Assembly (NCBI GenBank): GCA_026545765.1
Contig: JAIFAC010000282.1
Location: 62,001-126,000 of the forward strand
Source of the DNA: Plantago major
Taxonomy: Eukaryota; Streptophyta; Magnoliopsida; Lamiales; Plantaginaceae
Direction: 5' to 3'
DNA: 64,000 nucleotides
Position 1 is the stretch's first letter, and each line of letters begins with the position of its first letter. The notes beneath the pieces were generated by a model that had not been told where the DNA came from, searched no databases, and worked only from the letters and a program-made list of their open reading frames with translations. Shown here piece by piece: positions 46,423 to 57,289 of this stretch. The position numbers and the translations under genes are program-made.

Positions 46423-47910
46423 TCATTCATTTGAAACTCCAACCAAACTCAAACAATGCACGAATTTGGAAGGAATCAATGACTTAGTAAGCATACCAGC
46501 TGCATTATCAACAGTTGACACTCTAGAGATCTTTACTTCACCTTTCTCCATGATATCTCTAACAAAATGTAACCTCATATCAATGTGCTTGAACCTTTCA
46601 TGAAACATCTCATGTTTTGACATAAATTGCACTTTGACTGTCACTTAAAATAATGTGATTCCCTTACAGACCAAAACTCATTGATGATTCCTTTCAACGA
46701 CCTTCTTTCACTACTTACATGATAGCCATATACTCGATTAGGTTGTTGATAAAGCAACAACATTACGCAAGTTGATTTCAACTTATAGTTGATCCATATA
46801 GAGAAAATATGACTGGTGAGATCTTCTATTATCAAATTTGCGGCATAATGCATCAACATAACACAAGATTGGATCTTGGACCACTTATCATCTCTGAGAA
46901 CTTTACCAACATCAATGATCGTTCGGATATCTCAAAATACACTTGACAACATCGATGATATTTTCCAGGATTGAACATATATCTGCTAGTAACACTTATA
47001 TCATCGGCAACATCAGGCCTGCTACACACCATGTCATACATTATGCTACTAATGGCATTTGCATAAGGAATCTTACTCATGTGCTTCACCTGATCAGGTG
47101 TTTCAGGGCTATGTTCAAGTGATAACCTGAAATGCTAAGCTATAGGAATGCTACTTGATTTGCATTGATGCATATGAAACCTCTGTAGTAGTTTATTCAA
47201 GTAATCTCCTTGATTTAACTTCAAAATCCCAGCTTTCCAATCTCTGTAGATATCCATACCAAGAATCCTTCTTGCATTACCAAGATCTTTCATTTCAAAT
47301 CTGTCACTCAGCTATTTCTTTACCTATGTTAACTCCTCAATGTTGCTACTAGCTATCAACATATCATCTACATAAAAAAGTAAATATGTAATGACATGAG
47401 ATTCTTCTTTCTTCAGATATACACAGCTATCATATAAGTATTTTATGCATCCTATCTCCTCCATATATTTATTGAATTTTATGTACCACTGTCTAGGACA
47501 TTGTTTAAGCCCATACAAAGATTTCTTCAGTAAACACACCTTATCTTTGTTTTCAGGTAATATAAAACCTTTAGGCTGAAACATGTATATAGTTTCTTCT
47601 AGATCACCATGAAGGAAAGCTGTCTTCACATCAAGTTGTTGTAGTTCCAAATCAAATAGAGTTACAATACCTAATAGAAGTCTTATTGAAGTGTGTTTGA
47701 CAACTGGAGAGAATATTTCATTGTAATCAACTCCCTCCTTCAGTGTAAAACCTCTAGCAACAAGTCTAGCTTTATATCTCACTTGCACTATGATAGTAAC
47801 CTCATTTTTCCTCTTGTAAATCCATTTACAGCTCACTATTCTCTTGTTTTGTCATTTTGGGAACCAATTTCCAGGTTTTATTCTTCTCAAGAGATAGTAA
47901 CTCCTCTTGC
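46423..47910 (-). pseudogene. Copia reverse transcriptase and RNase H of element E
   Basis: Reading down from 47836: WIYKRKNEVTIIVQVRYKAR, ARGFTLKEGVDYNEIFSPV, LQQLDVKTAFLHGDLEE, GLKQCPRQWYIKFNKYM and the catalytic LFYVDDMLIAS, then an eroded connection region (YANAISSIMYDMVCSRPDVA, 47060) and RNase H pieces (FKHIDMRLHFVRDIMEKGE, DNAAGMLTKSLIPSKF) ending at 46423. The RT block is one open stretch; the rest is broken. It would have copied element RNA to DNA. Confidence 0.87.
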
Positions 47911-47925
47911 ATAGTGATATGACAA

Positions 47926-49189
47926 TGAAATGTGCGATATAGCATACTTTTAGACCCTCATTTTTTGCCCTAGATACAATATTTGTGTTGTTTTATGGGC
48001 AATTACCAACTTTGAGTATTTTATATTGGTCACGATCGCGGTCTTGAGAATTTGCGATTTCGGGAACCAAAGCGACATAATTGTGCCGTCGGAAAAAGGA
48101 AGAAAATATGCGGATCAGCCGTTGGGCCAGTTTGAAGACTCAAAACATGTCATGCAAACCGATGCAACCAACTTTGTAGAAGGCGACCATTCGAGAAGCG
48201 AATTCTGAGGCCCAAATTGAACAACAAAAGCAGATTGAGCGGCGGATATCGCGGATGGTGGCCACAAAGAGATCACTGTGGACCCTAGGCGGCATGATGC
48301 TGCCATTTTTTCTCTTGGTATTCTATTGGCTGTCGGTGAGCCGCCTTCCTAAACCTTCCTTGTTGAAGAATGGCGGTCTGGAGGTTGAAATTTCACCTAT
48401 AAATAAGACCTCAGGGGTCTCAGAATCAACAAAGCTCACGAAGCAGCTCTCCTTGAGAGAGAACCAGTCCTCGAGGAAGTGAAACCCCAACCCGCTGGCC
48501 GTCAGGCACCGAGAAGGAAGAAACCCTAGGAGGAGCAGCACGAAGACATCAAGATCATCAGAGACTAAGTTTCTTCTTCCTTTCTTCTTAGATTTCGATT
48601 ACTGTTCTTTGATTACTATGAGTAGCAAATTTCTCTTGTAAAGGCGAACCGCTGTAAATCTGATTTCGCTACTTCTTTACATACCGGGATATGTTAATGG
48701 AATAGTTATTTGACATAAATCGTGGTTATACAACTCCATAAATCATTAAATGGTGTGATGTTTCTGCTGAGTGACACAGTAGTTTCATTGAACTGAGTAG
48801 GGGTATTCGTGCCGTCTGCGCCTTGAGCACCATAGTATTAGGCCCTGCTGTCGTTAGAGGCAACTGCGTAGGATTTTAACTAGGAAGTTGGGAGTAGCAT
48901 AGCAGAGGGAGGTTGGGGAACCTTTACGCCTGTCAACTCTTTATTTACAACAAAATTAATTTAGGGTTTACTGCGAATTGATTATTCTGTTAGGGATTAA
49001 AACTGTTTACTTTTCTCCATTCAATCCTGGCGTTATTTGCTTGTTCCTATGCTAAGTGTCCGTGGAAGCGACATCCAGTCAACTTTACGCTATAAGCTGT
49101 GGATTTGAGGACTTCGACTTATAAATTTAATCTTGATTGTATTTGGGGATTCTGAGTTCCTGACGAAAAATGAGATCTCTAAGTGTACA
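47926..49189 (+). repeat. 5' LTR of element F
   Basis: It begins at about 47926 (TGAAATGTGCGATATAGC), directly in E's pol, and ends near GTGTACA at about 49189, just before the primer site. TATA candidate CCTATAAATAAGACC is at about 48396. Leader sequence after the TATA is strongly conserved with the 3' copy (61000-61156). The exact outer border is uncertain by a few bases. Confidence 0.75.
48396..48410 (+). promoter_or_regulatory. Putative TATA box of F's LTR
   Basis: CCTATAAATAAGACC occurs at this place in the 5' LTR and again at about 61005 in the 3' LTR, within the best-conserved part of the two copies. Confidence 0.55.
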
Positions 49190-49196
49190 CTAAAAT

Positions 49197-49216
49197 TTGG
49201 CGGCTATTTGCCGAGA
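49197..49216 (+). other. Primer-binding-site-like sequence of F
   Basis: TTGGCGGCTATTTGCCGAGA resembles the TGGCGCCGTTGCCGGGGA-type primer site of Athila/Tat elements, with several differences. Its place just after the LTR supports the assignment. Confidence 0.5.
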
Positions 49217-49577
49217 CGATTGACCGCTCAAGCAAGTTTTGATCGACCTAGATAAGTTGAAATCTTCCTTTAAACTTTTTAATTTACTTGCCTTTTTATC
49301 GTAAAACATAAACCCAAAAAATCGAGAAAATGCATGAGAATCTATCTCACAACAAAAATCCAAAAATATTTTCTTTCCGTATTAGTTTACTTCCTTATCA
49401 AGAAAATCAAAAATAAGTACTTTTAGATTTACATTTATTTTCTTTCTAGTATTATATATTCGTATACTTGCAGGTTTGTTTGTTAGTCTTTATGAAGCGG
49501 AGAAGTGCGGGAATACCGATGCTTAGCTTAGAGATAAAATAGATAAGCTTGAAAGGCGAAGAATATTTACTACCATA

Positions 49578-50440
49578 GTGGAAGCATCTACCAACATGGG
49601 TGGAGAAAGAAACAACAACAACAATCCATCTGGGAATGTCGATATTTCTGAACAACTGCTTAAGATTCGACTTGAGATTCAAGCTGAAAGGGAAGAGCTG
49701 GAACGGGAAAGGCTAAGGATAGCCGAGGAAAGGTTGAGGTTAAATGAGAACCAAAGAAGGGATAACAATGCAAGGGTGGGCGGTGGGCGAAGGCAGCGGA
49801 CCCATGCGCAACTATGTTATGCCGAGACTTACACCGCATACCTCAAGCATCTATCTGGAAAGGATCGCTAGAGAATATGATCTGAAGGGAACTCATTTGA
49901 ACCAGCTACCACACTTCTACGGGAGCCCAACTGAAGATCCTATGCACTTTGTGAGAGAATTCTACGTAGTGGTTGGGGAATACCATTAAACGGCCTCACG
50001 GAATGTGAACTCAGAAGGAGAGTCTTCCCTAGCTACCTTAAGGACAAGGCGAAGAGCTGGCTTATCTCACTACAGCCATGTAGTTTGACTACATGGGACG
50101 AGGTCCACAACAAGTTCATGCTCAGATACTTCCCACTGAAGAAGACATCCGACACGAAGAGCGAATCCGAACATCAACCAGTTGGGAGAAACATTCTACA
50201 AAGCATGGGAGAGATATAAGGATCTACTTGGCGGTGCGATGCACTCCCGCGATGTTAAAAGGTCAACAACTTCTATAAAAATTGACTCTATCGGCGAGGC
50301 ATTCTTGTGGAGCATGTCGAGAAATCTGCTGGATGTACCCCAAGAAGGATTTGGGAGGTATGTGAGAACCTCGGTGATAACTCATTGCAAAAGCGGCGAG
50401 GAAGGAGTGTAGATCTAAGGAACTTCGTGCCATCGAGGAG
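49578..50440 (+). pseudogene. Athila-type gag of element F
   Basis: The N-terminus is Asn-rich, then a charged helix (QAEREELERERLRIAEERLR, 49680-49740). Next comes the Gypsy gag core: LPHFYGSPTEDPMHFVREF (about 49900-49960), FPSYLKDKAKSWLISL (about 50025-50070), TTWDEVHNKFMLRYFP (about 50090-50135) and a FYKAWERYKDLL block (about 50190). This is the retrotransposon gag pattern of the Athila/Tat group. It would form the particle. Broken by several interruptions. Confidence 0.85.
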
Positions 50441-50621
50441 GTTCCGTGGAGAATGATCACGAAGAGACTAGATGGACACAAGGAACCAGGAAGCAAACTA
50501 CATCCGAGATGGTGAACCATCAAGCGAACTCCTCCGTCAACCCGAACCTGGCATGAAGTTAGGCAACACCGGAGTCGACCTCTTACCCCCATAACACCAA
50601 TAAGGGTAATCGCATTTCGGT

Positions 50622-51041
50622 ATGAGTCGCCCCTTATACGGAAGGAAAGATCCACTTCATCATCAAGGGCTGAGGCGATGGGGAGTTTATGGAGAAACAG
50701 AAGAAAGGGACGACAGGGTGGAAGCATTTATTGAAAGAGCGGACGAAGTGCTCTGCAAGATCAATGAGAAGGTAAAAGAAGTGGAAGGAAGCTTGGTAAA
50801 TATAACGGAAAGGCTGATGATACTTCTAGAGCAACGTGTTGAGGAGGAAGAAGAAGACGAAGAAAGCGAAGATAAGGAGGAAGCTATAAAGCGGATGGAT
50901 GCAGAAGACAGACGGACTTCGGAAAAACTCCTCGATAAGCTGTCTAACTCTCACTTTAACTCTACCTTATCTAGTGAACTGCATATAGAAGATGATTCCT
51001 TGAGATTATGCAAGTACCTCTACAGGGAGAGGAACGAATAG
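50622..51041 (+). pseudogene. Gag C-terminal coiled-coil segment of F
   Basis: An open stretch of 139 codons with a predicted-looking coiled coil (VLCKINEKVKEVEGSLVNIT) followed by a Glu-rich run (VEEEEEDEESEDKEEA). It sits between gag core and protease, where Athila-type polyproteins have a long, weakly conserved linker. No domain is recognised. Confidence 0.5.
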
Positions 51042-51059
51042 AAATTTTAGGAGGAATAA

Positions 51060-51840
51060 GAGGAAAGAAAACCCCTACTTTCGGACTAATGTCCCCAGGA
51101 GAGAAATCAATCCCCTTAGAGCATTTCAAATTCCAGTTAACATAGGGGGCGGGATGGTAGTAGGAACTCTAGACCTGGAATATGATGTGAATGTTATCCC
51201 TTAGAATCTGGTGACTCGAGTTGACAAGGAAGACCAGCTTGTGCCATGTCTCTGACGTTGGCATGAGCATAACAAAGAACTATGGGACGGTTAGAAATGT
51301 GTTGATCAAACTAGGTGCTCTCATAATCCGGTGGATCTGGTGATCGACTACGAGAATAACAACAATCGAAACTTGTACCTGGGAAGGCCCTTTATGATAA
51401 TGACTAACACCATTATTGATATAACTGGCTGAAAAGTTTCTATGTTTATTAATGGTTTGCAGAATGATGTGGAATTGTCCGTCGGAAGGTTGCACTTCAA
51501 GAAACGGAAGCTTATGGTGAAAGATCACCAAGGAGAAAGAAGGATCAACCACGGAGAATTTCAAGATGCAAGCGAAGATGAATGAAATAGATGAGAACTA
51601 TTTCTATTCGCATGAGGTTCACTTCTAGTTTCTGGATCCGATGAACGAGGAGAACGAACTCTATAAGATCTATCTGGACAAGTGGATGACCGGAAGACGG
51701 AAGTTGGGAAAAGAGGGGCTATTCTACGAGAACTACAAGGATGACACGGGTTTTAGAAACCGACTCAAGAATGAAGTACCCTCTACAAGTTCGAGTTTAC
51801 AAGGGAAGGTGACCGATTCAACATGGGAGTGAAAGATTGG
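51060..51840 (+). pseudogene. Retropepsin-like protease region and linker of F
   Basis: The conserved pieces are FQIPVNIGGGMVVGTLDL (about 51125-51180), PVDLVIDYENNNNRNLYLG (about 51330-51385) and the flap-distal NLYLGRPFMIMTNTIID (about 51370-51420), the usual end of Athila/Gypsy proteases. The following piece at 51641-51832 (ELYKIYLDKWMTGRRKLGKE) is a charged linker of unknown role. Where reverse transcriptase should follow, the sequence instead goes to AAGCGCTTCTTGGGAGGCA (about 51958-51976), the motif that in this lineage precedes the last ORF. Confidence 0.65.
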
Positions 51841-52199
51841 AACACCGACCCGAGCTTCACGGAAGATTGGTTGACTACTAGCACCGATGGAGAACGGGGT
51901 CCCACCCCAACAACTGAGTCATCAACAACCAGGGGTCGAGCTATAAGACCTTAAACAAGCGCTTCTTGGGAGGCAACCAAAGGTTCACGTTTACTTTTAC
52001 GCACTTGCATTCGTATTTTCCATTTTCGTCTGTTTCTCGTTTTCTGTGCTAATTTAAAAAAATTTCAAAATCATTTTCAACATTTCTTATTTATTATGTT
52101 TGCCTTTTGAAAAATCAAAAAACCAAAAAGAATTGAAAAAATGCGAAACATCGCGAGGGACAAGGCAGGCGGCTAACTGCGGCCTAGTGACAACGATGG

Positions 52200-52946
52200 T
52201 ACTCTGGCTCACTTCCCCCCTTTAAAACCCAAAAACCATTTCCCCCCCCCCCCCATTTCATTTCTCTCCCAAATTTCTTCACTTGCTCTTTAATTTTATC
52301 ATACCCATTGCATCAGTAGCTTGCCATCCATCATCAACATCAAATAAGTGATTTCTACTCATTATTATTCTCATTACATCTTCAATTCAATGTGTTTATC
52401 ATTCATCTCTTTGCTTGCACTTTCTTCTTGCTTCTTTGGTGCTTCGAAATTATGTGCTTCAATTGATTGATTTATTGATGATTGAGATATGTGGATACAT
52501 GTTTACTTCTAGTATTCACTACTTTATACTTGCTTGTAGGAGATTTGACAAATTGTTTGAGAATTCGAAGGTTTTTGTTCTTGCTTACCAAGTGTTCGAT
52601 AAAATGTCTCAATAGAACAACCTCCTTTATACCCTTTCTCCTTTGATTACTTGCTTACATGGTAGTAACTTGTTGAAGTATGCATAGAAAACATGTTTGC
52701 AATGGCATATGCTCATAGGATGGAGATAACATTGCAATTTGCCTTTCAACTTGATGCTTGACACAACTTGAAAACTTGAGTTACATGCCTAGTTCTTGCA
52801 TTATTTTGAAGTGGATATTGATATTATTACAAGCTATAATTTTGCATACACCTTGTGCCACACATTAGGTTTGGGGGAAGAAGAATCCCCATTGGATTTG
52901 CATGTAAGCCTTAGACTTGATTTAACTCCAAACATGCTATCTCACA
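52200..52946 (+). other. Non-coding spacer of F before its last ORF
   Basis: This is AT-rich DNA with a C tract (about 52241-52253) and no supported frame. The motif GGTTTGGGGGAAGAAG near 52866 is the 'gtttggggg' type signature found upstream of the last ORF in Athila/Tat elements. Nothing else is recognised. Confidence 0.5.
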
Positions 52947-52969
52947 CACTTTTTCGGCCTAGGTACAAT

Positions 52970-54135
52970 GGGAAGAGCCAAGGGAGTAAAGGAGGTGGGT
53001 GAACCAAGCACCAAGAGGCTCGGAGTTGGCTCTTGGTTAATAATGACCGAGGGGTGGTCCCCGAGAGGAAAGTAGAGATCGAATGGGGATAAACCCGGCC
53101 CTAATTGGATTCACGACGTTTTGAGCCTCTATGCTTGGGAACTTTCACTTCCATTCTCCAAGGGTACTCCATCGAGATAGCCCAGGAGTTCTGCGCAGAG
53201 TACTTCTAACTGAAGGTCAAGAAGCTGGAGGACGACCTTTTAGATCGCCCTATCATCATTCGAGGGGTAGAAGTCATGTTTGGGCTAGGAGCTATCAACG
53301 AGTTCTTCGAAATCCCGGAGCACATCCATGGCAATATAAGGAACCGACATATGGCGAGATGGAGTGCGGAGAGATCTTAGAAGACATCCCACGGGTATTA
53401 CTTGGAGAGAGATTTAGAGAGGATGTAGTGGGAATGTCCATCCCGAGGGCTACACTCAACGAAAGAGCAAAATTTTGGATGCACTTTGTAGAGACCTATT
53501 GGAAGCCGACCCTGCACCACGAAGGGCTCAAGGCCGACATAGCCACTCTTGTCTACGCAATAATGGAGGTTCACTACATTGATGTTGGGAGAATCATGGT
53601 GAAGGAGATACAAATAGTGAAGAGCAACACGAGAAGGAACCTACCATTCCCCGGTCTCATCACCGCTATATGCCACAAGAATGAAGTTCCTATCAGTAAG
53701 ACAGGATTCGCTCGACTCACAGAACCTTTTGATGGAGACAGAACTATCCACCTCCTTGAAATGCAGGAGAAGGCTGCCAAAGACGAGCTTAGAAGAAGAG
53801 GAGTAGCGGATCAGCCACGAGGAGCTTTTGACATGAATTCGTTCAACGAATTTGTGAACAAATATCAGATGGAGAGTCAAGGGAGTGCTCAAAAGTCAAG
53901 ATGAGATGAACGGAATGGCCTGGAGGTTGGAGTGGAACAACCATGTCACCTACCTGCATCGTTGTGAGCAGATCTCCTTCCGGTAGGAGAACATCGATGG
54001 GTACAGTCACCACGAGTATCCGCCTTATTACCCATACATGACTCTATCCACCACCGACATTGATCCGACGCTATACTACTAAGGCTATCAGGGATTTTAT
54101 CCTCCACCGCCTCCTGGAGGATCATCATCTTGAAG
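52970..54135 (+). pseudogene. Athila-type downstream ORF (plant transposon protein domain)
   Basis: The segment 53131-53904 is open for 257 codons. Its second half carries the features of the 'putative plant transposon protein' domain common in Athila/Tat and related loci: IPRATLNERAKFWMHFVETY, ADIATLVYAIMEVHYIDVGR and NLPFPGLITAICHKNEVPI. The sequence continues in pieces to a Tyr/Pro-rich tail (about 54000-54135, YPPYYPYM and PPPPPGGSSS). In this lineage the ORF is called envelope-like; its function is unknown. The true start is unclear; MGRAKGVKEVGEPSTKR at 52970 is a candidate. Broken by a few interruptions. Confidence 0.75.
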
Positions 54136-55345
54136 CGCCATCTGGGCTGGAGAAGTAGCACCGAGAGGGGAGTATCTTTTTCTTTTTCTCTTTACTTTCC
54201 TAGTTTTCTATCTGCTCTTAGCTAGGTTTGGGGGGGGGGGGGGGGGCGGGAGAAATTTAATTTGTTTGCTACCTGCTTAACTATTTAGTCTGTAATAACC
54301 TTAAATACTCGCACTTAATATCTTTTAGTTTAATTTTTGTTAGATTTTATTTGCATATGTTATGTCTAAGGTCTTCTACTTGCTGAAAAATGTTTTGATC
54401 TGTGGGAGAGTACCAAGTTTGAGCTATAACTAGGATGAGGGGCAGTGGATTTGCTTTCTGCTTTGCTGCTTGCTGAATATATGCTTTGACTAAATTCAAC
54501 CCATGCTACATTGATGAGTGAGTTTGCTTTCTACTCTAATTGATGTCCTGTGTGCACCCGTGTGAACACTGCTACCCTTGAGTCTTTATTTCTCAGCAAT
54601 ATGAAGATAATTAGTGGTACTCACCTTTCTAAATCCTTTTTCTATACCTTTCAGTAACCCCGCTGAAAGCCTTTTGAACCATTATGAAACTCCACCATAT
54701 ATCATATACTTGCTTTACTTAGCGGTGTGACAACCTACCGCCGAGCTTGAGCGAAGAAACAAAGCAACGAGTTCCAAAGAATGGAGGAGAATCATGTTTT
54801 GATCATGATTGAGAAAGGTTTGGGGAAAGAAGAGAAGATAACCACTCAGTTCAAGAAATTAGTGCAGGGGAGTGGAAGAAGATCCTCATAGAAAGGTAAC
54901 CTTGTTGGCTCTACTTTTATTTCTGGTGCTAAAAATTACAAGCTCTTGCTCCAGAAAAAAAAAAAAAAGAGTACCGAAAAAAGCAAAGGTACAAAAGTCT
55001 AGGAGTGGATCTATGGTCCTTGTGACCACCGTTTTCGTGTTGGGCATGTTACAGATACTACCCACATACCGGCGTGGCCCTAAAAAGCTACATGTCCATG
55101 AGGGTTGATGGAATGTATACCAAACCGACGCACAAAAGTGCGAATTGAAAAGCAGACACTACCAAAAAATGTAGAGACTAGAAGAGCTGAATGTGTGAAG
55201 CAACCGATGGAATGGTTACGATGATGGAACAGAAGCTGAAGATTTATCATTACGAGAAGACAAAGTCGAAGGAAGGAGCTCAGTGTCCGAAAGGATAAGT
55301 CCCCCTAAAGTACCCTTTTATTGTACCTTGTCATCTTCTGATGAT
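54136..55345 (+). other. Long 3' non-coding region of F
   Basis: Non-coding DNA of the type that follows the last ORF in Athila/Tat elements. It contains a long G tract (about 54229-54246), phrases such as GCCTTTTGAACCATTATGAA (54668) that are typical of the lineage, and an A run at about 54957-54969. Foreign repeat G begins near 55348. No gene is supported. Confidence 0.55.
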
Positions 55346-55494
55346 ACTTGTACTAAGTCTTATAAAAGTCCTTGTCCATTTCGAGAGTTCAATAAGTCCA
55401 TTAGATTTCACATAAAATTGCCCAGTTTTGTTTTTTGCCCATTTCCTTCTCGTGGGTCAAATTTCTGGAATCTGGATCCGGGTCGAGCTGTTTT

Positions 55495-56010
55495 TATGAC
55501 CCGAATTCAGTATAAAAGATCTTTTTAACGTGATATTGTACTTTTCTTCACTTCTTTCGTTATTTTCTTCCAGCGCTTCTTCTCTCGCGATTTTCAACAC
55601 CAAACCCTAGCTTGCAGTTTTCAATTGGAGATTCAGGTTTTGATCTCGTTTTCTTTTCGATTTTAGCATTTTTGAGTTCATGAGATTGTTGTTCATTATT
55701 TTTTCGTGTTTATGTGATTTTAGTTGTTGATTCTATGGCGGATTCAAAGTAATCGAGAATGTTTGAGGGAATCCACTCGTATCTTACTCGATTGGTGGAG
55801 ATCTGGTGGTTGTCGGTAATGGTGAATGAGCAATTAGTTCGATCTATTGATTATGCTAACATCTCTTCAATCGGCGTAGGGATGATGGGCAGTGAGCCTC
55901 TCATTAATCTCTATCACGTCAAACCTTAAGGCGTTTCCATCGCCGCCATAGTCGATCCTCACTTGCCTTCTGGGCAACAACCTCTTCATCTAGCTCGCTC
56001 ATTTGATCGG
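55495..56010 (+). promoter_or_regulatory. Promoter, leader and first-exon-like sequence of repeat G
   Basis: AGTATAAAAGATC at about 55510 is a TATA box. It is followed by a pyrimidine-rich leader (CTTCTTCTCTCGCG, 55575), an AACACCAAACCCTAG block and ATGGCGGATTCAAAG at 55736. A coding-like stretch continues to about 56020 (IGVGMMGSEPLINLYHV and IVDPHLPSGQQPLHLARSF) and reaches GAACCTTCTG before GTATGTTATC, a plausible splice donor. The frame contains stops, so this is not an intact gene. I do not recognise the protein; it could be a captured host exon or the element's own gene. Confidence 0.45.
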
Positions 56011-56329
56011 AACCTTCTGGTATGTTATCATTTATAATACTACTGTTGTTTTCTTCGATTTGATTGAATGTTCTAGTGCAATATGATGTGAATTTGGTAC
56101 TTTTTTTGCTTTGAAGGTTTTCTCTAATCAAAGAGCTATAGGAGGCTGGAATGATGTATTGTTACTTACTAATTTGGGTATTACTTACTGATTAAGGTGG
56201 AGGCATTTACTTTTGTAAAGTGTTAAAGTCCAGTTGTCTTCTCAATTTTGGTTAAGCATCTTAGATGTTGCATCTGAGATGCTTAAATTTGAATAATATT
56301 ATTATGTTTGAGGCACTACTTAAAAGATT

Positions 56330-56690
56330 AGTCTATGTTTATATGTATAAATTGTCATGTTTTTAGTCCAAATGTGTTACAGGTTTAGTAATTGTCTATA
56401 TTTTGGTAAAAATTGTCTACTTTTTTTTATTTTTTTTTATAAATGTCCAAAAACTCTTTATGTTGTTCTTTATTGTTGGTTTATTGTGAAAAGAATAATG
56501 TGTTATATATATTGTCTAGTTTTTTTTTGTATAAATGGTCTATATTTTAGTATAAATTGTCTATGTTTTTCGTTGTCCCTGGATTAGTATTTTGTATAAA
56601 TTTTCTATGCTTTTACTATAAATTGTGTAGTTTTTTTTTTTTTATAAATGGTACTAAAACTTCGTTGTTGGTTTAGTTTTTTGTTTGAGT
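56330..56690 (+). repeat. Minisatellite of TAAATTGTCTATGTTTT units, left block
   Basis: About a dozen irregular copies of ATAAATTGTCTATGTTTTAG and shortened forms, with T runs between them. The same units continue on the other side of H at 59280-59610, and inverted units (TAGACAATTTATAC) occur at 56745-56780 and 59935-59985. Both strand orientations are thus present near the ends, a pattern reminiscent of subterminal binding-site repeats of DNA transposons. Confidence 0.6.
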
Positions 56691-57012
56691 CCGTCTCCTG
56701 AGAGTCCACAATATATTGAGAGTCCTTGAGAGTCCTACATAATAGACAAACATAGACAATTTATACATAAAACTATACAACATGATTTTTTTCGCGGGTC
56801 GACTCGGCTGACCCGTATTTTTTCCTTACAATACACAGCTCCTTTCATGTGTCCATCCAGTCATATTGGTACTTTGGATCAAATTGTCTATGTTTGATAT
56901 ATAATTGCCTATGTTTAGCATAAAATTATTGATGAGAACCTAATTTATCCCAAAGAAACACAATATTTATAAATAAACATAGAAATCAATTTCATTTATC
57001 AATAAATAAATG

Positions 57013-57176
57013 TCATACATATAAAACAATAAAAAAATTTAAAATCACTATATCCAAACTACAATCATCTTTGCAAATAAATAAAACACCCTTGAATTGT
57101 TCGTCGACTCCTCCATCCACGTCTCCATCTTTATCATCAATCGTTTGCTTTATTCGACCACCATTTTTACGAAAAC
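57013..57176 (-). pseudogene. Terminal-exon-like block of repeat H
   Basis: On the minus strand a pyrimidine-rich TTTTTTTTGCATATACTAG precedes GTTTTCGTAAAAATGGTGG at 57176, an acceptor-exon pattern. The block reads GFRKNGGRIKQTIDDKDGD and continues acidic to a stop at 57013. Repeat G has a matching block from 59634 (GTTTTCGTAAAAAGGGTGG), also after ...TGTATGTATTAG, and similarity carries on for about 250 bases into the 3' tails. This shared acceptor and frame suggest a real gene end within this repeat family. The protein is not recognised. Confidence 0.5.
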
Positions 57177-57289
57177 CTAGTATATGCAAAAAAAACATCA
57201 ACAATTTGGCAACTGTCATACACATTTTTACCATAACAATAGACTATTACACTACAATAATAGACAACTAAAATTTGCATAACTCATTG

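Larger units (their letters stand above)
45770..47925 (-). mobile_element. Tork/Tnt1-like Copia remnant E
   Basis: A fossil Copia element of a different lineage from A-D. Its 3' LTR is at the left (45770-46314); RNase H and reverse transcriptase lie to the right up to about 47925, where the 5' LTR of Gypsy element F begins. Integrase, gag and the 5' LTR are absent from the window. Protein motifs (LQQLDVKTAFLHGDLEE, KHIDMRLHFVRD) are closest in flavour to Tnt1/Tork-type elements. Broken by at least half a dozen interruptions. It predates F. Confidence 0.82.

Noticed and set aside
53131-53904. A 257-codon open frame that could be annotated as a host protein.
   Set aside because: It carries the plant transposon protein pattern of Athila-type elements and sits between gag/protease and the 3' LTR of F.
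55736-56022. An ATGGCGGAT start with exon-like sequence that might be an intact host gene.
   Set aside because: The frame has early stops and no downstream coding exons are seen; it is kept only as an exon-like part of repeat G.
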